Origin: Thermoascus crustaceus
Taxonomy: Eukaryota > Ascomycota > Eurotiomycetes > Eurotiales > Thermoascaceae
Reading direction: 5' to 3'
NCBI GenBank assembly: GCA_001599835.1
Contig: BCIC01000002.1
Location: 85,593-149,592, forward strand
DNA length: 64,000 bases
A program made the position numbers and the translations under genes. Shown in pieces: positions 1 through 13,000 of this stretch; the first letter of the stretch is position 1; each line of letters opens with the position of its first letter. Under the pieces are notes generated by a model. The model was not told where the DNA came from. It did not search any database and saw only the letters and a program-made list of their open reading frames with translations.

Positions 1-165
1 TGTGTAGCAATATAACTGACAGCGAACAGAAGATTATCCCACAAGCGCCTGCTTGCAATTATCCATATGGCGTTTTTATGTCTTTCTTGGCAAGAATATT
101 AGTTCGTGTAGTAGTGGTCTTGGAGTAGTGTATTGACTGTGGAAATTGTAATACCCTTGTTGCTG

Positions 166-369
166 TTAGTAATAAGAGTTAGAAATTAGTATAGCTAAAC
201 ATTTTAAACGATGACTTTCTATGTCTTTGGTCTCCAGAGCATCAGGTTCCATAGCATATGGCCGTGAATCTTCCTTGAGCGCCAGCAGCTGATTCTCGAA
301 GTAGACAACATGCGTGTTGGCAGTGGAATGGACAGCATGCTGTTGTGAGGAGGGGGAGAGACGCACCAC
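166..369 (-). pseudogene. carotenoid-oxygenase-like gene fragment
   Basis: A stop-free stretch with no usable ATG start. It contains a segment reading STANTHVVYFENQLLALKED followed by SRPYAMEPDALET. That pattern (an N-T-x-V motif, then LLALKED-S-x-PY-x-x-P-x-LET) is typical of the region in carotenoid oxygenases/carotenoid cleavage dioxygenases just before the propeller core. Only about 45 residues look family-like. The C-terminal continuation degenerates and ends in a stop at 166, and no iron-binding histidine region is visible on either side. I infer a relic of a larger gene. A chance resemblance cannot be excluded by eye. Confidence 0.4.
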
Positions 370-1157
370 TCAAGAACGTGCTCAGGCCGATGGTGATGAC
401 CTGGACGGTCCAGGTATCGGGGTAGGGAGGTTGGACATATTCTGCACCCTTTAAGATATATATATATATATATATATTTCCTTATTTGGATAGGAACAAG
501 AGGGGAAGCTTCCAGTTGCTTATCTCGATTCAGTTGAAGTAAGGTTCGACGGAACGCCCTAACGAGTGCAATTCAAGATGCCCTATTAACGGAACATAAC
601 TATGTACACTCTGCTCCGCGTGTTTATACGAAAGTAGAGACCATCCGAGATTGCCGAGCATGAATGTCGGCGGTTCGGACCCTTGTCGGCCTCCGAGGAT
701 ATATGGGGCTCGGGCTCGGAGCCGAAGAATCGGTATATAGAAAGCAAGTCATTATCTAAAAGAAATTAATCTATTCCGTCGGAAATCTTCCGTGATTCCT
801 CCAAAATAAGCTATAGTGTGTATGGAATGGTATGATGCATCGTGGGTCATGAAACGCATTGGGGGCGAGGGTTGAAAACAAGGTGAAGACCGGTATTGTA
901 CAATCTATACCGTATGGTCTAACATCTGGCGGTGAAATCACTTCCTAAGTACACACATTAAGACAATATACATATAACTCAACGTCCAGTCTATACCCAT
1001 ATGCATCGTCTAGCCATATAGCCATATCCAAGAGAAGAAAAAGAGAGAGAGGGAAAAGCCTCTAACATGGACCATATTGAAAATCATCTTGCAAGTAGAA
1101 GCGAATAAAAATCGACCCAGATCTATATTATAGGTCAGCAAGTGCAATTCGCACTAC
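370..1157. other. intergenic, downstream of the ABC gene
   Basis: AT-rich non-coding DNA. It holds a (TA)n microsatellite near 456-477 and a stretch around 668-720 rich in CGG/CCG triplets and CTCGG repeats. I see no supported gene. Confidence 0.6.
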
Positions 1158-4100
1158 TTAGCCCTCCGCCTTCTTCGAAGCCTTTGTCCTCAGCTTCATC
1201 AGCAGATAGACAAGAGCGTAAGAGCTGATGGCAAAGATGACGACGATAGCGGCATCTCTCCATCCGTAGTAGTAACCCTTGAGATTGACCGTGTACAGAT
1301 AGTCGCTTCCCTTCCGGTATTGGCACACGCGGCAGCCAGCGTCGGCCTCGGGGTTGATCAGGTTTGAGAACGCTCCTGCACCCTTCATGTAAGATGACAG
1401 GTAGTCGCCACAGGTCGTTCCATTGGGCGGGTCGAAGACGGCGAATTCCTGGTCGGCACAGTTGATGTCGGCATCGTAGACGTTGAAGACAAGGAGACTG
1501 CCGATCAGATAGTTGAACGGGTTCAGCCAGTATATCCAGTAACGCCAGAACGCCTGGATCTGTTCGTACGGGACGAGAACACCACAGAACGAGACGAGTG
1601 TTCCGATGATGACGGGATTGGCGAGAGCCGCGAATGTGGCGTTGGGCGCGTAGGCTGCAATAAACTGGCCAATTCCGGTGTAGACAAATTCGTACATCAA
1701 CATGACAAAGAACGTCGCACCAGCCTTGTCCGAGTCATTGGGGAATCCGACGGTATAATACCAGCACACAAAGTAGAGGACCGCGCAGATGCACAGGTAG
1801 GGGAACTCGGAGACGATCAGAGCAGTGACGAACGCCTTCCACGAATACATCTTAGACTTCTTCTCTCGGGTCTCGTAGATATCACGTCTCTCAATGAAGA
1901 GCGGCTGAAGCTGGTTGATCACACCGGGGGCCACGAAGATGAAGTTGAAGATCGTAAACAGCCGCAGCTGCAGATCCGAAATGGTATCACCAATCATCCA
2001 GAAAGAGAATCCGTTGAACAAAGCCGTTCCGATATGCAGCGCAAACTTGTTGTTCACATAATCCGTGTTGCGCCAGAGCGCGATCATCATTCTCTTAGTC
2101 ACAATCTTTGTCTGTTCCCAGAGCGGCATGGCGAACTCGTATCCATCGTCTCGCGTCGCAGGCGGCTTGGCCGCTGCTTCGTTAATGATCCGGTCCAGTT
2201 CTTTGACAGTGTACTCGTGCTCCGGGGACTCCAACCAGACCTTGTGCCAATCTCTGCCCTGGGACAGAGCACCAGAAACCACATCGATCATGTGTTCTGC
2301 CGGGTTCGCATTCGGAGGGCAAGGCGCACCGTAACGAGCAAAGTAGTCCTTGACGCACTGGGCGTTCTCACCGATATCTCCGAAGTAGACCGTCTTACCA
2401 CCCCTGGCAAGAAGCAACAGCGAATCGAACTGAGCGAACAACTGAGCTGACGGCTGGTGAATCGTCACGAGAACCGCTTGCCCAACGTCTGCGAGCTTCC
2501 TCAAGAATCTGACCGTGTTGTATGCAGCCTGACCATCTAGACCGGAAGTGGGCTCATCAAGGAAAATCAGAATACTCGGTTTCGACACCAGTTCAACACC
2601 GATGGTAACTCGCTTCCTTTGTTCAACCGAAAGACCGGCGCCAACTTTCCCAATGAGGGTGTCTGCAATGTCGTGGAGCTCCAGCAGATCGATGATAGTC
2701 TCTACATACTTCAACTTCTCCTCTCTGGGAACCTCCCGAGGTTGCCGCAGAAGAGCAGAGAATTCCAGTGCTTCCCTGACAGTCGCAAACGGTTCATGAA
2801 CGTCGAGCTGCTCGCAGTAACCGGCAGATCTCTGGAATGACACGGAGAGAGGACGCCCGTCGACCATGATGGAGCCCTGGATCGTACCTTCAGTTTTACG
2901 CTGGGCGAGCACATCGAGCAGAGTCGTTTTTCCGGCACCAGAAGACCCCATAAGAGCACCGAGCATACCAGGCTTGACCCAGCCTTGCACGTTGTCCAGA
3001 AGCACCCGATCCCCGGAAGGCGTTTTAACCGTGTAGGTCAGATTTTTCCAGGTGAAGACAGAAGTGTTCCGGACAAGGCTCGACTCAATGTTGTTCTTTT
3101 CAGAGTCAGTGGAGTCACCACTAGAATCTTGCTTCTCCTTGACTTGAGATTCCTCATCCGTAATGATACCGCGCCGGGCCTTCACTCTCTCGCGAGGAAT
3201 GAGAAGAGAATTACCGCTCTCTGATGCGGCGTGCCATGTCGTCGTTGCAACGATCGTGATAATCACGAACAATGCCCACCAAGCCCAGACAATACCAAAG
3301 TTTCGCCAGACATGCGAATGGCTGTAGCTCAGAGACGCCAGGTAGTTATCGCCGTAGACAATCACCTCGCCCTGGATGGCACCGCCAACACCTGCGCATG
3401 ACTGGTGTGCCAGATCATTGTATCCAGGGCCACTCGGAACGAGGTTTTGTCCTACACAGGGAATAATCTTGTCATGGAATTCATTCGCGAGCAGGGACTG
3501 GAAGGCGTAAGCTAGTGGATCAATCCAGTAAATCCAGCCCAGCCACGGGTGCATGTTAGGCTTTCGGATCATGTACCCGGTGTACATGATCAAAGCACTG
3601 ATGAGAAAACCGGAAACTTTGGATGCGCCGTCAAAAGTTGTGAAGGCGGCCCCCACAGCTCGGAACATAGCTGTCATGCACTGCAGTAAAGATCATGTTA
3701 GCCAGTCCTGTAGACAGTAAGAGGGATACGGTTATACTAACTATCGTTGTCGAAAAGATGACGACCCAATATGTGAAGAAAGCACCAGCGTCCATTGTCA
3801 ATCCAACCATGAAATAGACCACAATCGAGAAGAGGCTGACTTGAATGAAAATAATAGGGATATCTGCAGTGATCTGCGCGATACAAAAGGCCGCTGGATG
3901 GAAGAAGGCGAATGACTTGTGTTTGACAAGAACCGGTCGGCCACTGAAGGAGTCGGTCACTTCTGACATGGACAGCAGACTGTTATACAGGAGCGAGAAG
4001 AACAGCGCACCAGACTTGACGAAAAGGCCACCTGAATTATCCGGAGCGTTGTAGAAGAGCGAACCGGCAATCAAAGCCTGGGCGACGGTCGAGATCTGCT

Positions 4101-5457
4101 TGATCAAAAACGTCGCCTTGTCACCCCACAATATCTGATACTGTCTGACGATGCAGGCCTTGACCTGCACCGGGAAACTCGTCGTCAGGGGGCTGTTTGA
4201 TGAAAGCTGCCGGTCCTTCTCGTTCGCAACGGATTCCTTGAACTCCTCCGTTCGCGACTTGGCGATGTCCGTCTTGGGATAATCGTACTCGGCCTTCATT
4301 CTCATGCATATCGTGGATTTCTCATACTCCGCGCAAATCGCATCAGCGTTCCTTGGGAAGGTGTTCTCATAGCCCTTTCGAATTTGTCGCTCCGTGGGTA
4401 CCATCACTCCAGTAAGATAATCGGCCACGTTCGCACCATCCATGCAGGCAAATCCAAGGCTCTCCATAAACGGGCGAGCCTCCTTCATCGGCCCGTAGTA
4501 GATCTGCTTTCCTTCATCAAGGACAAGAACTTTGTCGAAGAGATCATAGATACCGTTTCCGGCCTGGTAAAGGGTCACAATGGTGGCGAGACCAAGAACG
4601 TCCGTCATCGCTCGCAGAGCCTTGGCCCACTCCAGAGCCGTGCTGGCATCTAGACCGCGAGTGCTGTTATCCCAGCAGAAGACAGAGCCTCTTGTCGCCA
4701 GACATTCGATGATCGAGACACGTTTCCTCTCGCCTCCAGAAACGCCGCGGACGAACTCGTTGCCAACCTTCGTGTCGTGGGTGTGTGAAATGCCCATCGA
4801 TTCCAGCAGAAACTCCTTTGCTTCCTGTCGGTACTCCTCGGCTGACGCAACTCCGTTTGGGAGATGGAAAGGGATCTTGAGCTTGGTCGCGAAGTCCATA
4901 GTCTGGCCGACAGTCAGAGTCGGGAAGAACAGTTCTTCTTCCGTGTTCATCACAATCTGGCCACGATATTGTTCGGCCTCTTTGTGATTCAGAGATCCAA
5001 ACCATACGTCACCCTTAATGGAAGCGTACCCTCTGCGCCTGTTGGAGAGCATCTTGAGCAGGGTGGTACATCCGGATCCAGGGCGGCCCAGGACCAAGAG
5101 CATCTCCCCTGGCTTAACGCAGCCATGGCTGTCTTTGAGGATCGTCTTCAGTGGTGGTTTATGGCGCGCTTCCTGGACAAGTTGGGGGATGTTGAACTGG
5201 GAAAGGACGTTCTCGTTGATAGCAGCGTCAGAACTGATGGCCTCCACGGTCAGATTCTCCCAAGTTACGCCAAGCTCCCGTCCCTTGAAATCCGACGCGA
5301 TTTCCCTCTCACGGTACTCCTTGACCTTCGAAGTCAAAGCCCACTCGTCGGCCTTCTCAGCTGCAACAGGCTCACGCGATCCATTGTTGTCACCTTCGAA
5401 GACGGTTGCGGCGCTGTCAGTGTCGTCTTTCGTATCTGGCATAGTCGGAAGAGACAT
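1158..5457 (-). CDS. PDR-type ABC multidrug transporter (ABCG, full size)
   Basis: ATP-driven plasma-membrane efflux pump of the fungal pleiotropic drug resistance family. Exons are 5457-3742 and 3680-1158; the 61-nt intron (3741-3681) has GTTAGT and CTGCAG ends. This gives 1412 residues, the usual PDR length. The layout is (NBD-TMD)x2. NBD1 has the PDR-type degenerate Walker A GRPGSGCTT (about residue 124), the signature VSGGERKRVSI and a Walker B ending WDNSTRGLDAS. NBD2 has the canonical Walker A GSSGAGKTT (about 817), the degenerate signature LSVEQRKRVTI and Walker B ILIFLDEPTSGLD. Two sets of about six membrane segments follow the NBDs. The asymmetric ATP sites are normal for the family. 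The ATG at 5457 is the first in frame. A GTAAGC...TTGCAG pair at 5517-5473 could be a small 5'UTR intron. The N-terminal region resembles AtrB-like pumps, but I do not assign an orthologue. Substrates are unknown. Confidence 0.95.
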
Positions 5458-7465
5458 GGCGACTCCCTGACCCTGCAATGTCTCTCCCCTGGGGACCCCG
5501 TTGTGGTTGCGGCTTACCTGGAGCTGAGCACGTCTGGTTCAGGACGAAAGGATTGATCTATTTATTCTCAGGCCTCGCCATCGGCTCGGCGGTCAAAACC
5601 AGGCCGAAACTCTGCTAAGCACCTGCACATGGCGATCCAAGCTAGAGCTTCCGGGCGCCGGATTGGACTAGGATCCATTTCCAATCTCTGATGTCCCCTT
5701 CCATGGACGAAGCAGTCCGGTGGGCCTGGCGGAACACGGATTTTAGGGCTTTGCCGACAGGCCAGGCCAGGCCAAATGGCTGAATATTCTGACGCAGGTC
5801 CGTGAGACAAAGGGCCTAGATCGGTAGGCATCCATTTCCTTCGCTAGCAGGAATCGCGATGGCCGTTGGGCCATAGCCTATCGAGCCGTAGATTCGGCCT
5901 GCGTTATCAAACCCACCCGACGTGGAGCTTCGTCTTCTCTTCCGCTTAGTCAACTCCGTTCCACGTTTTGCTGTGCCGTTCGCTATCGCCACCTCCGGTT
6001 CACATACAGGTGGGTCTTCTGATGATATCGTACATACGGAGTACTTCCGTGGTGTTCCATCTTGGGAATGTGTAATGGGGAGTAACTCGTGTCCTATGCA
6101 GGTGTTCCTTGTAGCAACAACAGTCATACTGAGTGACTGGCCTAGCCCATATCCGATACGGCGTCTGTCCGCAGGAGGGTGATTGGTAGTTCCTGTTGCG
6201 CTAGGACAGGCAGCTTATCTGATTTTGAGATGGCCAGCCATGGCAGCGGAGTGATCCCCTGTCCCCTCGCGCTCGATTGATCATCCTCGTCACGAAGCCC
6301 CCGTAGGCTGCTACAGATAGACGCGATGAGCTAGATTGTACAGGGATATTAGACTCAAACCACTAAAACCACCGTTAGTCTTTCTCACAGACGTAACCTG
6401 CATGTTGTATACGTACGCCATGCATATGATTGTTGTTATTTTGCTCCGCCGCCAGAATAGCTCTCAACCATATGCCTCTTGACATGGTTCTGCAATCTCC
6501 AACAACACGAGGGCTCCACCGCGGAGAGCCTGTCTTCCGCTTACTAAGCGGATAACCGTTGCAAAGTGTCGCCGAGTGGGGAGTCTACTTTCCCAAAGGG
6601 TTAACGACCGAGTCTTGAACTATGGAGACGTCATGAAGGAAGACGTCCGCTCTCTACAAGCGAATTGTGGCGCAAAAGCCAAGCTGCCGTCGACGCTGGG
6701 CATCGTCCGTCTCCCAAGAAGAACAGGGGCAAGACTTTTTTGTTGCCTCGACTCCCGTAATTCATAGACTATACACGAGATGTGTTGCTTGCTGCCTGGC
6801 TATTGCAGTCAAACTTTGCGTTTGCAGGTTTGAGTTGACAAAAGCAATCAGCATGAGATCGGACGTTTTTGGCACGAGCTCCGATATGATAATTTTAGTT
6901 TGTAGAAGCACGGAAGAACCAGACAAAAACACCCGTCGGGGCAAAAGAGATTGCAGATCCCGTCGCCAAGCCGTGCCCACATCCGGAAGAAAATTCTCAT
7001 GATAATGCGCGATGCACGCCTTAGCCACATGTCAGTCCGCAAGAGCTAGACTAAGCAGACGCCCGAGGAGCCGATAGGCCCCGGCCAACCGAATAGCAGT
7101 TCGGTGGCGGAAAGGCCGAAAGACCGTGCCCGAGTGTCAAACAAGGGGTATCTGTCGGTGAACTCGACTCTATCCGCCCCGATCTTATCAGACTGAGAGG
7201 ACGACTTCAACTTTGGGACACGGACATTCGATGTGATTCCACCTCCTGATAGTGGATGTTGCAATGTACAACTTCAAGCACAGAACACGTCTATTCATCC
7301 GGTCGTATCTTGCGTAAAGCCCTAGCTCCATGTATTTATGCACTTGTATCCGATAATTTTATGCCAAAAAATATACAAAAATAGCATAACCAGATGGCCC
7401 AACCGGATCGCCCTTAGTAATATGAACATAGAAGAGTAAATGCGCGAGAATAATTGCTTAACGTC
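5458..7465. other. intergenic between ABC pump and Zn2Cys6 factor
   Basis: About 2 kb without a supported gene. The part next to 5457 is the promoter of the ABC gene. The part near 7466 is the 3' side of the transcription-factor gene. Short open frames here show no family pattern or splice context. Confidence 0.6.
5651..5661. promoter_or_regulatory. CCG/CGG palindrome upstream of the ABC pump
   Basis: CCGGGCGCCGG is a perfect inverted repeat of CGG half-sites about 200 bp upstream of the transporter start. More CGG triplets lie at 5580-5610 and 5885-5905. Inverted CGG triplets are the usual binding pattern of Zn2Cys6 factors. That this one is used is inference. Confidence 0.3.
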
Positions 7466-9779
7466 TTATCCGGAACGTTCGCTGGACGCTTTGTCTATCG
7501 CGCATTTTGCGAGCCTGCTTAGCTCTGAGACAAACTCAGCGACGAGCTTGATATGGAGAATTTCGTGCACGGACAGGTGCCGGGCAAAGATTCCCCTAAT
7601 CAGGACCGGAGCTGTCCGGAGGAGTTCGAGATCCTTTGCTGACTCCGGATTTAGGGGGTTCAGGAGGATGTTGCAGAAGATCGTTAATAGCGCTGACATG
7701 GGATAGAAAAGAATGATCCTGGGAGATGGTTAGCCTGTGGCACAACTGGCAATATGGGAAATAGAGAGATGTAAAGACTATTCGCCAATGATGCTTGTGA
7801 AGGTATTGATCAACGGACATACCAAAAACTTTCGTCACCAAGAACATGCTCCGCCGTCTGCAAGTAGAAAATCGTCGATCGACTCGCTTCCACAGACAAA
7901 GCCAAACTCGAGCTGACGCCCTCCATCACTCCACTCTGGCTGCCAGCCCACGCTTTGCAACGACTGCTGGCCTGATGAATCATAGCCATGCAATGGTGAT
8001 AATCCAGCCGCAGCATCACTGATCGCATGTCCATATTTGGGTCGATAGGCGTGTCATGCGAAAATGAGAGTGTCGGCCTATACTTCGGCGGTAACGACAT
8101 CCTCCATGTCTCCAGTTCATCATCGAGCTCTCGGATAGCCCTCAAGAGCTCAGCATCGGTTTTCTGAACTCCCCGAGCTGAGTAAAGAGCATTGTACGCT
8201 CGTGATTTTATCATACTCAGCCGAAGGTCGAGCGGGAACAGAGGTCCTCGAGCAGGACTATCAGGCACATCGGGGATCGTTATATCCGTATACAAGTTCT
8301 CCAGGTAGTCCGATGGTAGAGTGAGGTCACACTGTTCATCATTAATGGATGGCGGTTGGCCTGTCCGCAGAGACAGGTCCTTGTCCACCATATAGCAAAG
8401 CCAGAACAGGTTCCGAAGGTGGTATTGTGTCAATGATATAATGTCCATTGGTGATGGCGGCGGACCAGTATAGGTTGGGCGAACATGAGCGCCCAGCACA
8501 AAAATGAAACGTGCCGCAAGGGACGCCAGATAGGATGCAGTTCGTACATTTCCAGAGAACAGTTGATACAGCGCCTGCCAATGTCAATATATTCGCCCGT
8601 AAAGATGAGAACATACAAGAGGGCACTGGAAAAATAATTCTGCACGATAGTAATCACTTACCAGCATGATAACAGTTTGCAACCCATCCACCGTCGCCGT
8701 CTCTTGAGTAACCTGCAGCAACAGACACTGTGCTTTCAAAGCACAACCCTCACTGTCCACGGCTGGTAATGTCTTCCCATGCATATTCAAAACAGAAGCA
8801 AATGCCAAAAACGCGTAGATACACGCCCGGGCACTCGCATTTCCGATATAATAGCTGGCCTGTGGCTGATAATATGCCACCTTAATGGTCTCACTGAACA
8901 GGGTCGCGTCGATGATGGGAAATACTAAGCGCATCACCGAGGTCCTATATACGGCAGCGAACTCCTCGACAATGCATCGATGAGGCAGTTCCCACTGGCC
9001 TTGCATTTGGAGCTCCATCAGTGCGGTGTTCCAGTCCTGAGACCGCTGGTTCTGCCACGGCGGGCCGAACGCGCAGAGCTTTTCAAAGGTGACCGTTTGG
9101 CCCGTACGGGACTGGACCCATTGCTGGCCCTCTGCTGAGAAGAACGGGATTCCATTGTAGGAACTAATATCTCCCAGTTTGTACCCAGCAAAATGGAGTT
9201 TTCCGAAACAGGGCACCGAAGGCTGCGCCACCGGCGCGACTTCAGGCCTGATGTCAGAAGTGACATTGGTATCGATAGTATTTCCTGTGAAAAATCAGCA
9301 TGTTTAGTATGGCTACGGGTCACTATCAGGATGATGGTATACAGACCCGATCCTTTGATAAGCCTGTCGGCCAGGATTTTCTCGATGCGGTCCATGCGCT
9401 CCACCAAACGGAACGCTTTTCGCTGCCTACATTGTCTGTCAGAATGCAGTTCAACTTGAAAACAGGTCAGATATTACTCTGAGGTATTGTTTTTCTTTCT
9501 CCGATTAACGCGATGGCTCCTCTCAAAAGTACACGGGATATCATGATGCTTGCACCAGTTACACTGCGGGACAGCGGCATCGCATTTTATCTAAATTAAG
9601 GTCATTATACTCAGCTTATAACTTCTTAATGCAGGAAATGGGGATCTGTTTTCTATATTTTCGATACGCGATACCTTTCTCCTGTAGCAAGAGTCGCAGG
9701 CCCTAGCTGTACGTTTCCGACAGTTCCCATCTCTGGTCTCATCTTCGTGCGTTGATGGAGATGTCGTCGGCGTATACAT
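7466..9779 (-). CDS. Zn(2)-Cys(6) fungal transcription factor
   Basis: Nuclear DNA-binding regulator. Six exons: 9779-9675, 9590-9478, 9426-9347, 9284-8662, 8574-7823 and 7718-7466, with introns of 84, 51, 62, 87 and 104 nt and canonical ends. They give 641 residues. The binuclear zinc cluster is split by intron 1: CDSCYRRK, then IKCDAAVPQCNWCKHHDIPC, giving all six cysteines with C-x2-C-x6-C spacing in both halves. A basic linker and a short heptad-like stretch (LVERMDRIEKILADRL) follow. The middle region matches the fungal_trans domain, with a typical RNLFWLCYMVDKDLSLRTGQPP segment (about residues 345-370). The last exon carries the usual MSALLTIFCNILLNP helix. The ATG at 9779 is chosen because it leads straight into the zinc cluster. 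The target genes are unknown; the nearest plausible target is the ABC pump to the left. Confidence 0.9.
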
Positions 9780-10796
9780 GTGACATATATATATATATAT
9801 ACGAGTTCCGAAAAGGAATGCAGCGTAATTATCGTAACGAAAAAAATTGGTTGGTTCATGCAATGACTCAGCAGGGTGAGATGTTGAGGTGTAGATTGAC
9901 GAGTGGTTTCAAGATGCTCTCGGTTCCGGTGGACAACGGGACTTTGGACATTCGCTGAATAAGCAACGCAGGCCTCCAGCAGCATCACATCTTCGCCACG
10001 TTGGAATACATCATCCTACACGACTACGTTAAGCCACTATCGTAGGATATCACCGAGTGTGAATTTCAGATATTGTATTCTATAATTTAGGTAATATATC
10101 TCAAAGTATCTGAGGACTATTTCTAAATATGGAAGTTCCCGTGTATTACTCAGATAGATATACTTCTTTACGACAGCAATCAATACAAGCTGATGCAAAA
10201 GTTGCAGTAAACTCCTTTTTATGTACTGTACACACACAGCGTATAGAACACTTATTCTACGTGTCCTTACTCCTCATAAACTCGAAAGAATTGGTGTTTC
10301 TCATACGGGGGGGGCGCCAAGCTGCAAGTTACACGCAGACCATATGTACAGTGCAAGTTGTCATCCACAGGTAATAATCGCCAGTAGTTAACTACATTAT
10401 TCGTAGTGACTAAGCATATACCAGACGGAATAATTTTTGAGGAACGATAATGTACATGCATATTACGTCGCAAGCGGCAGCGGAATGCGGGAACCGAACT
10501 GAAAGTCCTCAATAGATTTAATCAGGAGCTTGAGTCAATCCGCTCAGAAATGATACCTAGATTGCACAGAGCTTCGTTTTCGTCCTGCACTCCACAACAT
10601 TGCCACTATTAGAAAGTTCCATCTAACCAGCAATGGTCGTAAGGTTCACGGATCAGTAGGAAATACCAGATAGCTATAAAACCCTGTAATCGTCGTAGAT
10701 GGAGCTATTAGAACAGGAATAAAAGGCGTCTCAATATGTGTCCCGTGATCATATTCCGGAACTTCGATAAATGTTAAAAAGCGGCCACGGTTTGTA
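9780..10796. other. AT-rich gene-poor stretch
   Basis: Low-complexity AT-rich DNA with a (TA) run near 9786-9801. No supported gene or RNA gene is visible. Confidence 0.6.
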
Positions 10797-11943
10797 CTAA
10801 CCTAAGCCGCACCAGGCAGCGGTAATACAAAGCACGCTCGAGGGCAGGGTTCGCATGAACAAGAGTCGGCAGCCATAATCGAAGTCATAGACAGGCTTTT
10901 TGACGTCTCCACTCGCAAAGCCCCACGTCAAATCATTGTCTGGAGCATATTTGTCGAAAAGTGACCGCAATGGAGAGCCTTCAGAGGGGGGGGGAAGACG
11001 GTAAACTCCTAAGGACGCTTTCAAGCCTAAGGAAATAATCCCAAAGCTGGCATCTGTTTCTAAAGTCACGGTTGCTTTTGAGCCGTCTAACATCCATGTA
11101 TAATGTTCTCCAGCAACGATCTTTCGCGCGACCTTGTCTTGCTTCGAAGACAGGGTGGCATTCAAAGCCTTGCTGAAAGAGGGAAGCCCGAACCTCTGCG
11201 TAAGAGGTACAGCGGCAAACGTAGATGACGCCAATTTGAGATTCACGACATTCGCTGAAGGCAGATGGAGCAGGGTCTCCTGCAGGATCTCCATTGGTAG
11301 CCGGGCAAAGGTGTCGGATGGGTGAGAAGAAGCGTCAATGCCTTTGCACCTTCCCTGATCGGCATATTTTATGTGATTTAAGCTCTGCTCCAAAGCGTTC
11401 TGCAGGTCTGGTATTTCCAGGGGATCAGGGTAGCTCCCACCGAAGACCTCATCTATGAGGGAGGCTTCTGGAAGAGCATCAAGTCTATGCGCATGCCCGC
11501 ATAGTGCTTGGCCCAGACTTGAAGGACATGAGAAACATAGGTTGTAAAACTGTTGAAGATTTACAGTGTTCGGGTGATCGATTTTCTCTAGAAGAACCCA
11601 GCAAGATTCATGGAAATATAAACCCGCAGACCCGCTTCGGTCTCACAGTGGGACCAGCTAGAGACCTAAAGGCTGCACACGGATCAAGTATCTGAATCAA
11701 AGAAGCCGGATTGATAAATGGATCATCACAGCTCCCAGTCTCATCCGCGACTGTGATAGCCTGTTGAAAAAAGGCTCTTTGAAACCCCACCCCGGACAGG
11801 CGGGGACTCAGCCAGTCGCCCGCTTCGGTATAAACTGTGTTCACAATGTAAGCTAGGCATGCTGTATCTGTAAAACCCGGGAGAATGCTCTCCATTGGTG
11901 AACAGCCTGATAGATCAAATGCAAAAGCGAGAAATCTCGACAA
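10797..11943 (-). pseudogene. F-box-type fungal protein, frameshifted
   Basis: The upper part encodes a segment with YTEAGDWLSPRLSGVG. The frame then shifts by one base at about 11617-11625 and continues as LYFHESCWVLLEKIDHPNTV, typical of fungal F-box proteins ((F/Y)H..CW..L). An F-box-like core follows: FARLPMEILQETLLHLPSAN. No canonical intron in this short interval restores the frame, because a TGA lies just upstream in the second frame. The N-terminal cysteine-rich part usual for the family is missing, and the C-terminal end at 10797 is short or unresolved (a GTTAGT donor follows it). I read it as a decaying gene. A single base error in a TTT run would be the alternative. It sits in AT-rich, repeat-bearing DNA. 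Confidence 0.6.
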
Positions 11944-13000
11944 TCGAGAATGAAAGGCCTCCAGAAGCTAAAGCGTAGATCATTTGATTCGCCTATTATT
12001 CTATACCATTTGATTTACCTATCCTATACCATTCGATCTGCCTATTCTAGATTGTTTAATCTGCCTATGGGAAAGATGAGCCCTTTTGACTACTACTACT
12101 ACTACTACTAGGAAATAGGATTTGTGAACAGCTTCAAATTTAATGATTTTCAATATGCCCATTTCATAGTTGTTTGCTTTTACCATATAGAACAGGTGAG
12201 ACTGTGAAATAGAGTGAAAGGAAGAGCTCCGCAACTACTCTGCGGCAAGGGGTCTGGGGACCGCCGTAGGTCCCTGGTATATATATACTGATCTCTTGAG
12301 AAAGTCAGAAAATGCGAACCACGACTCCGCGGCGGGAGCTGTCATCCATCCCCCACAGTTCTCCGAAAAGGGCTCCTATTATATCCACCAAGACTGGGGC
12401 TAGAGTCTAGACTCTACTGCAGCACACTTGTGGGGGAAGTTCACCACGCGAAAACGACTGCTCGATCAGCCAGGCCCATAAAAAAAGGGCCGAATCGCAT
12501 CGTCGTCAGCTCAAGATGCAGTATATCAGACACCATGTGCGGGTTGACCACTTCCTCTCCGCATGAAACAATTCTATCAGGGGAGAAGAAAATGGGTTTC
12601 CTGTCTACTCGCTTTACAATACAGCATACCTAGCTGCAGGGCTCAACCATGGAGCTACCCATAAACAAACAACCCAGTGCCGCATAGGCCATGCACCCTT
12701 GAAGTATCACCAGCTGGCCAGGGTGTCGGAAAGCGCAGTGGTCCAGACGATCAACCTTCCTCCAACGTTCGAGGCTCTCCGCGTTCACGTTAGGTAGGTA
12801 GGTAGGTATCAAATCAAAGTGCTTGTGAGCATCGTATCGGTAGATAGATAAAACCAGAAACAAAGAAAATCCCCCCGGCCCGCACTATCATTATCATAAT
12901 TCATCCCTTCCACGTGGCAATCTGCCCACCTCGTCTCCTCCATCCTAAACACCCTTAACCAACCCCTTCAATCCAATCCCCTGGCAGAAGTGAAAGGGAT
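11944..13000. other. intergenic, repeat-bearing
   Basis: Contains the 23-bp repeat, a (CTA)n run near 12090-12111 and a (TAGG)4 microsatellite near 12790-12808. No supported gene. The right end is the 3' flank of the small cysteine-rich gene. Confidence 0.55.
11980..12070. repeat. imperfect tandem repeat, unit about 23 bp
   Basis: About three and a half diverged copies of a unit like CATTYGATYYRCCTATYCTA, starting at 11980, 12007, 12030 and 12051. There is no coding frame through it. Confidence 0.6.
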
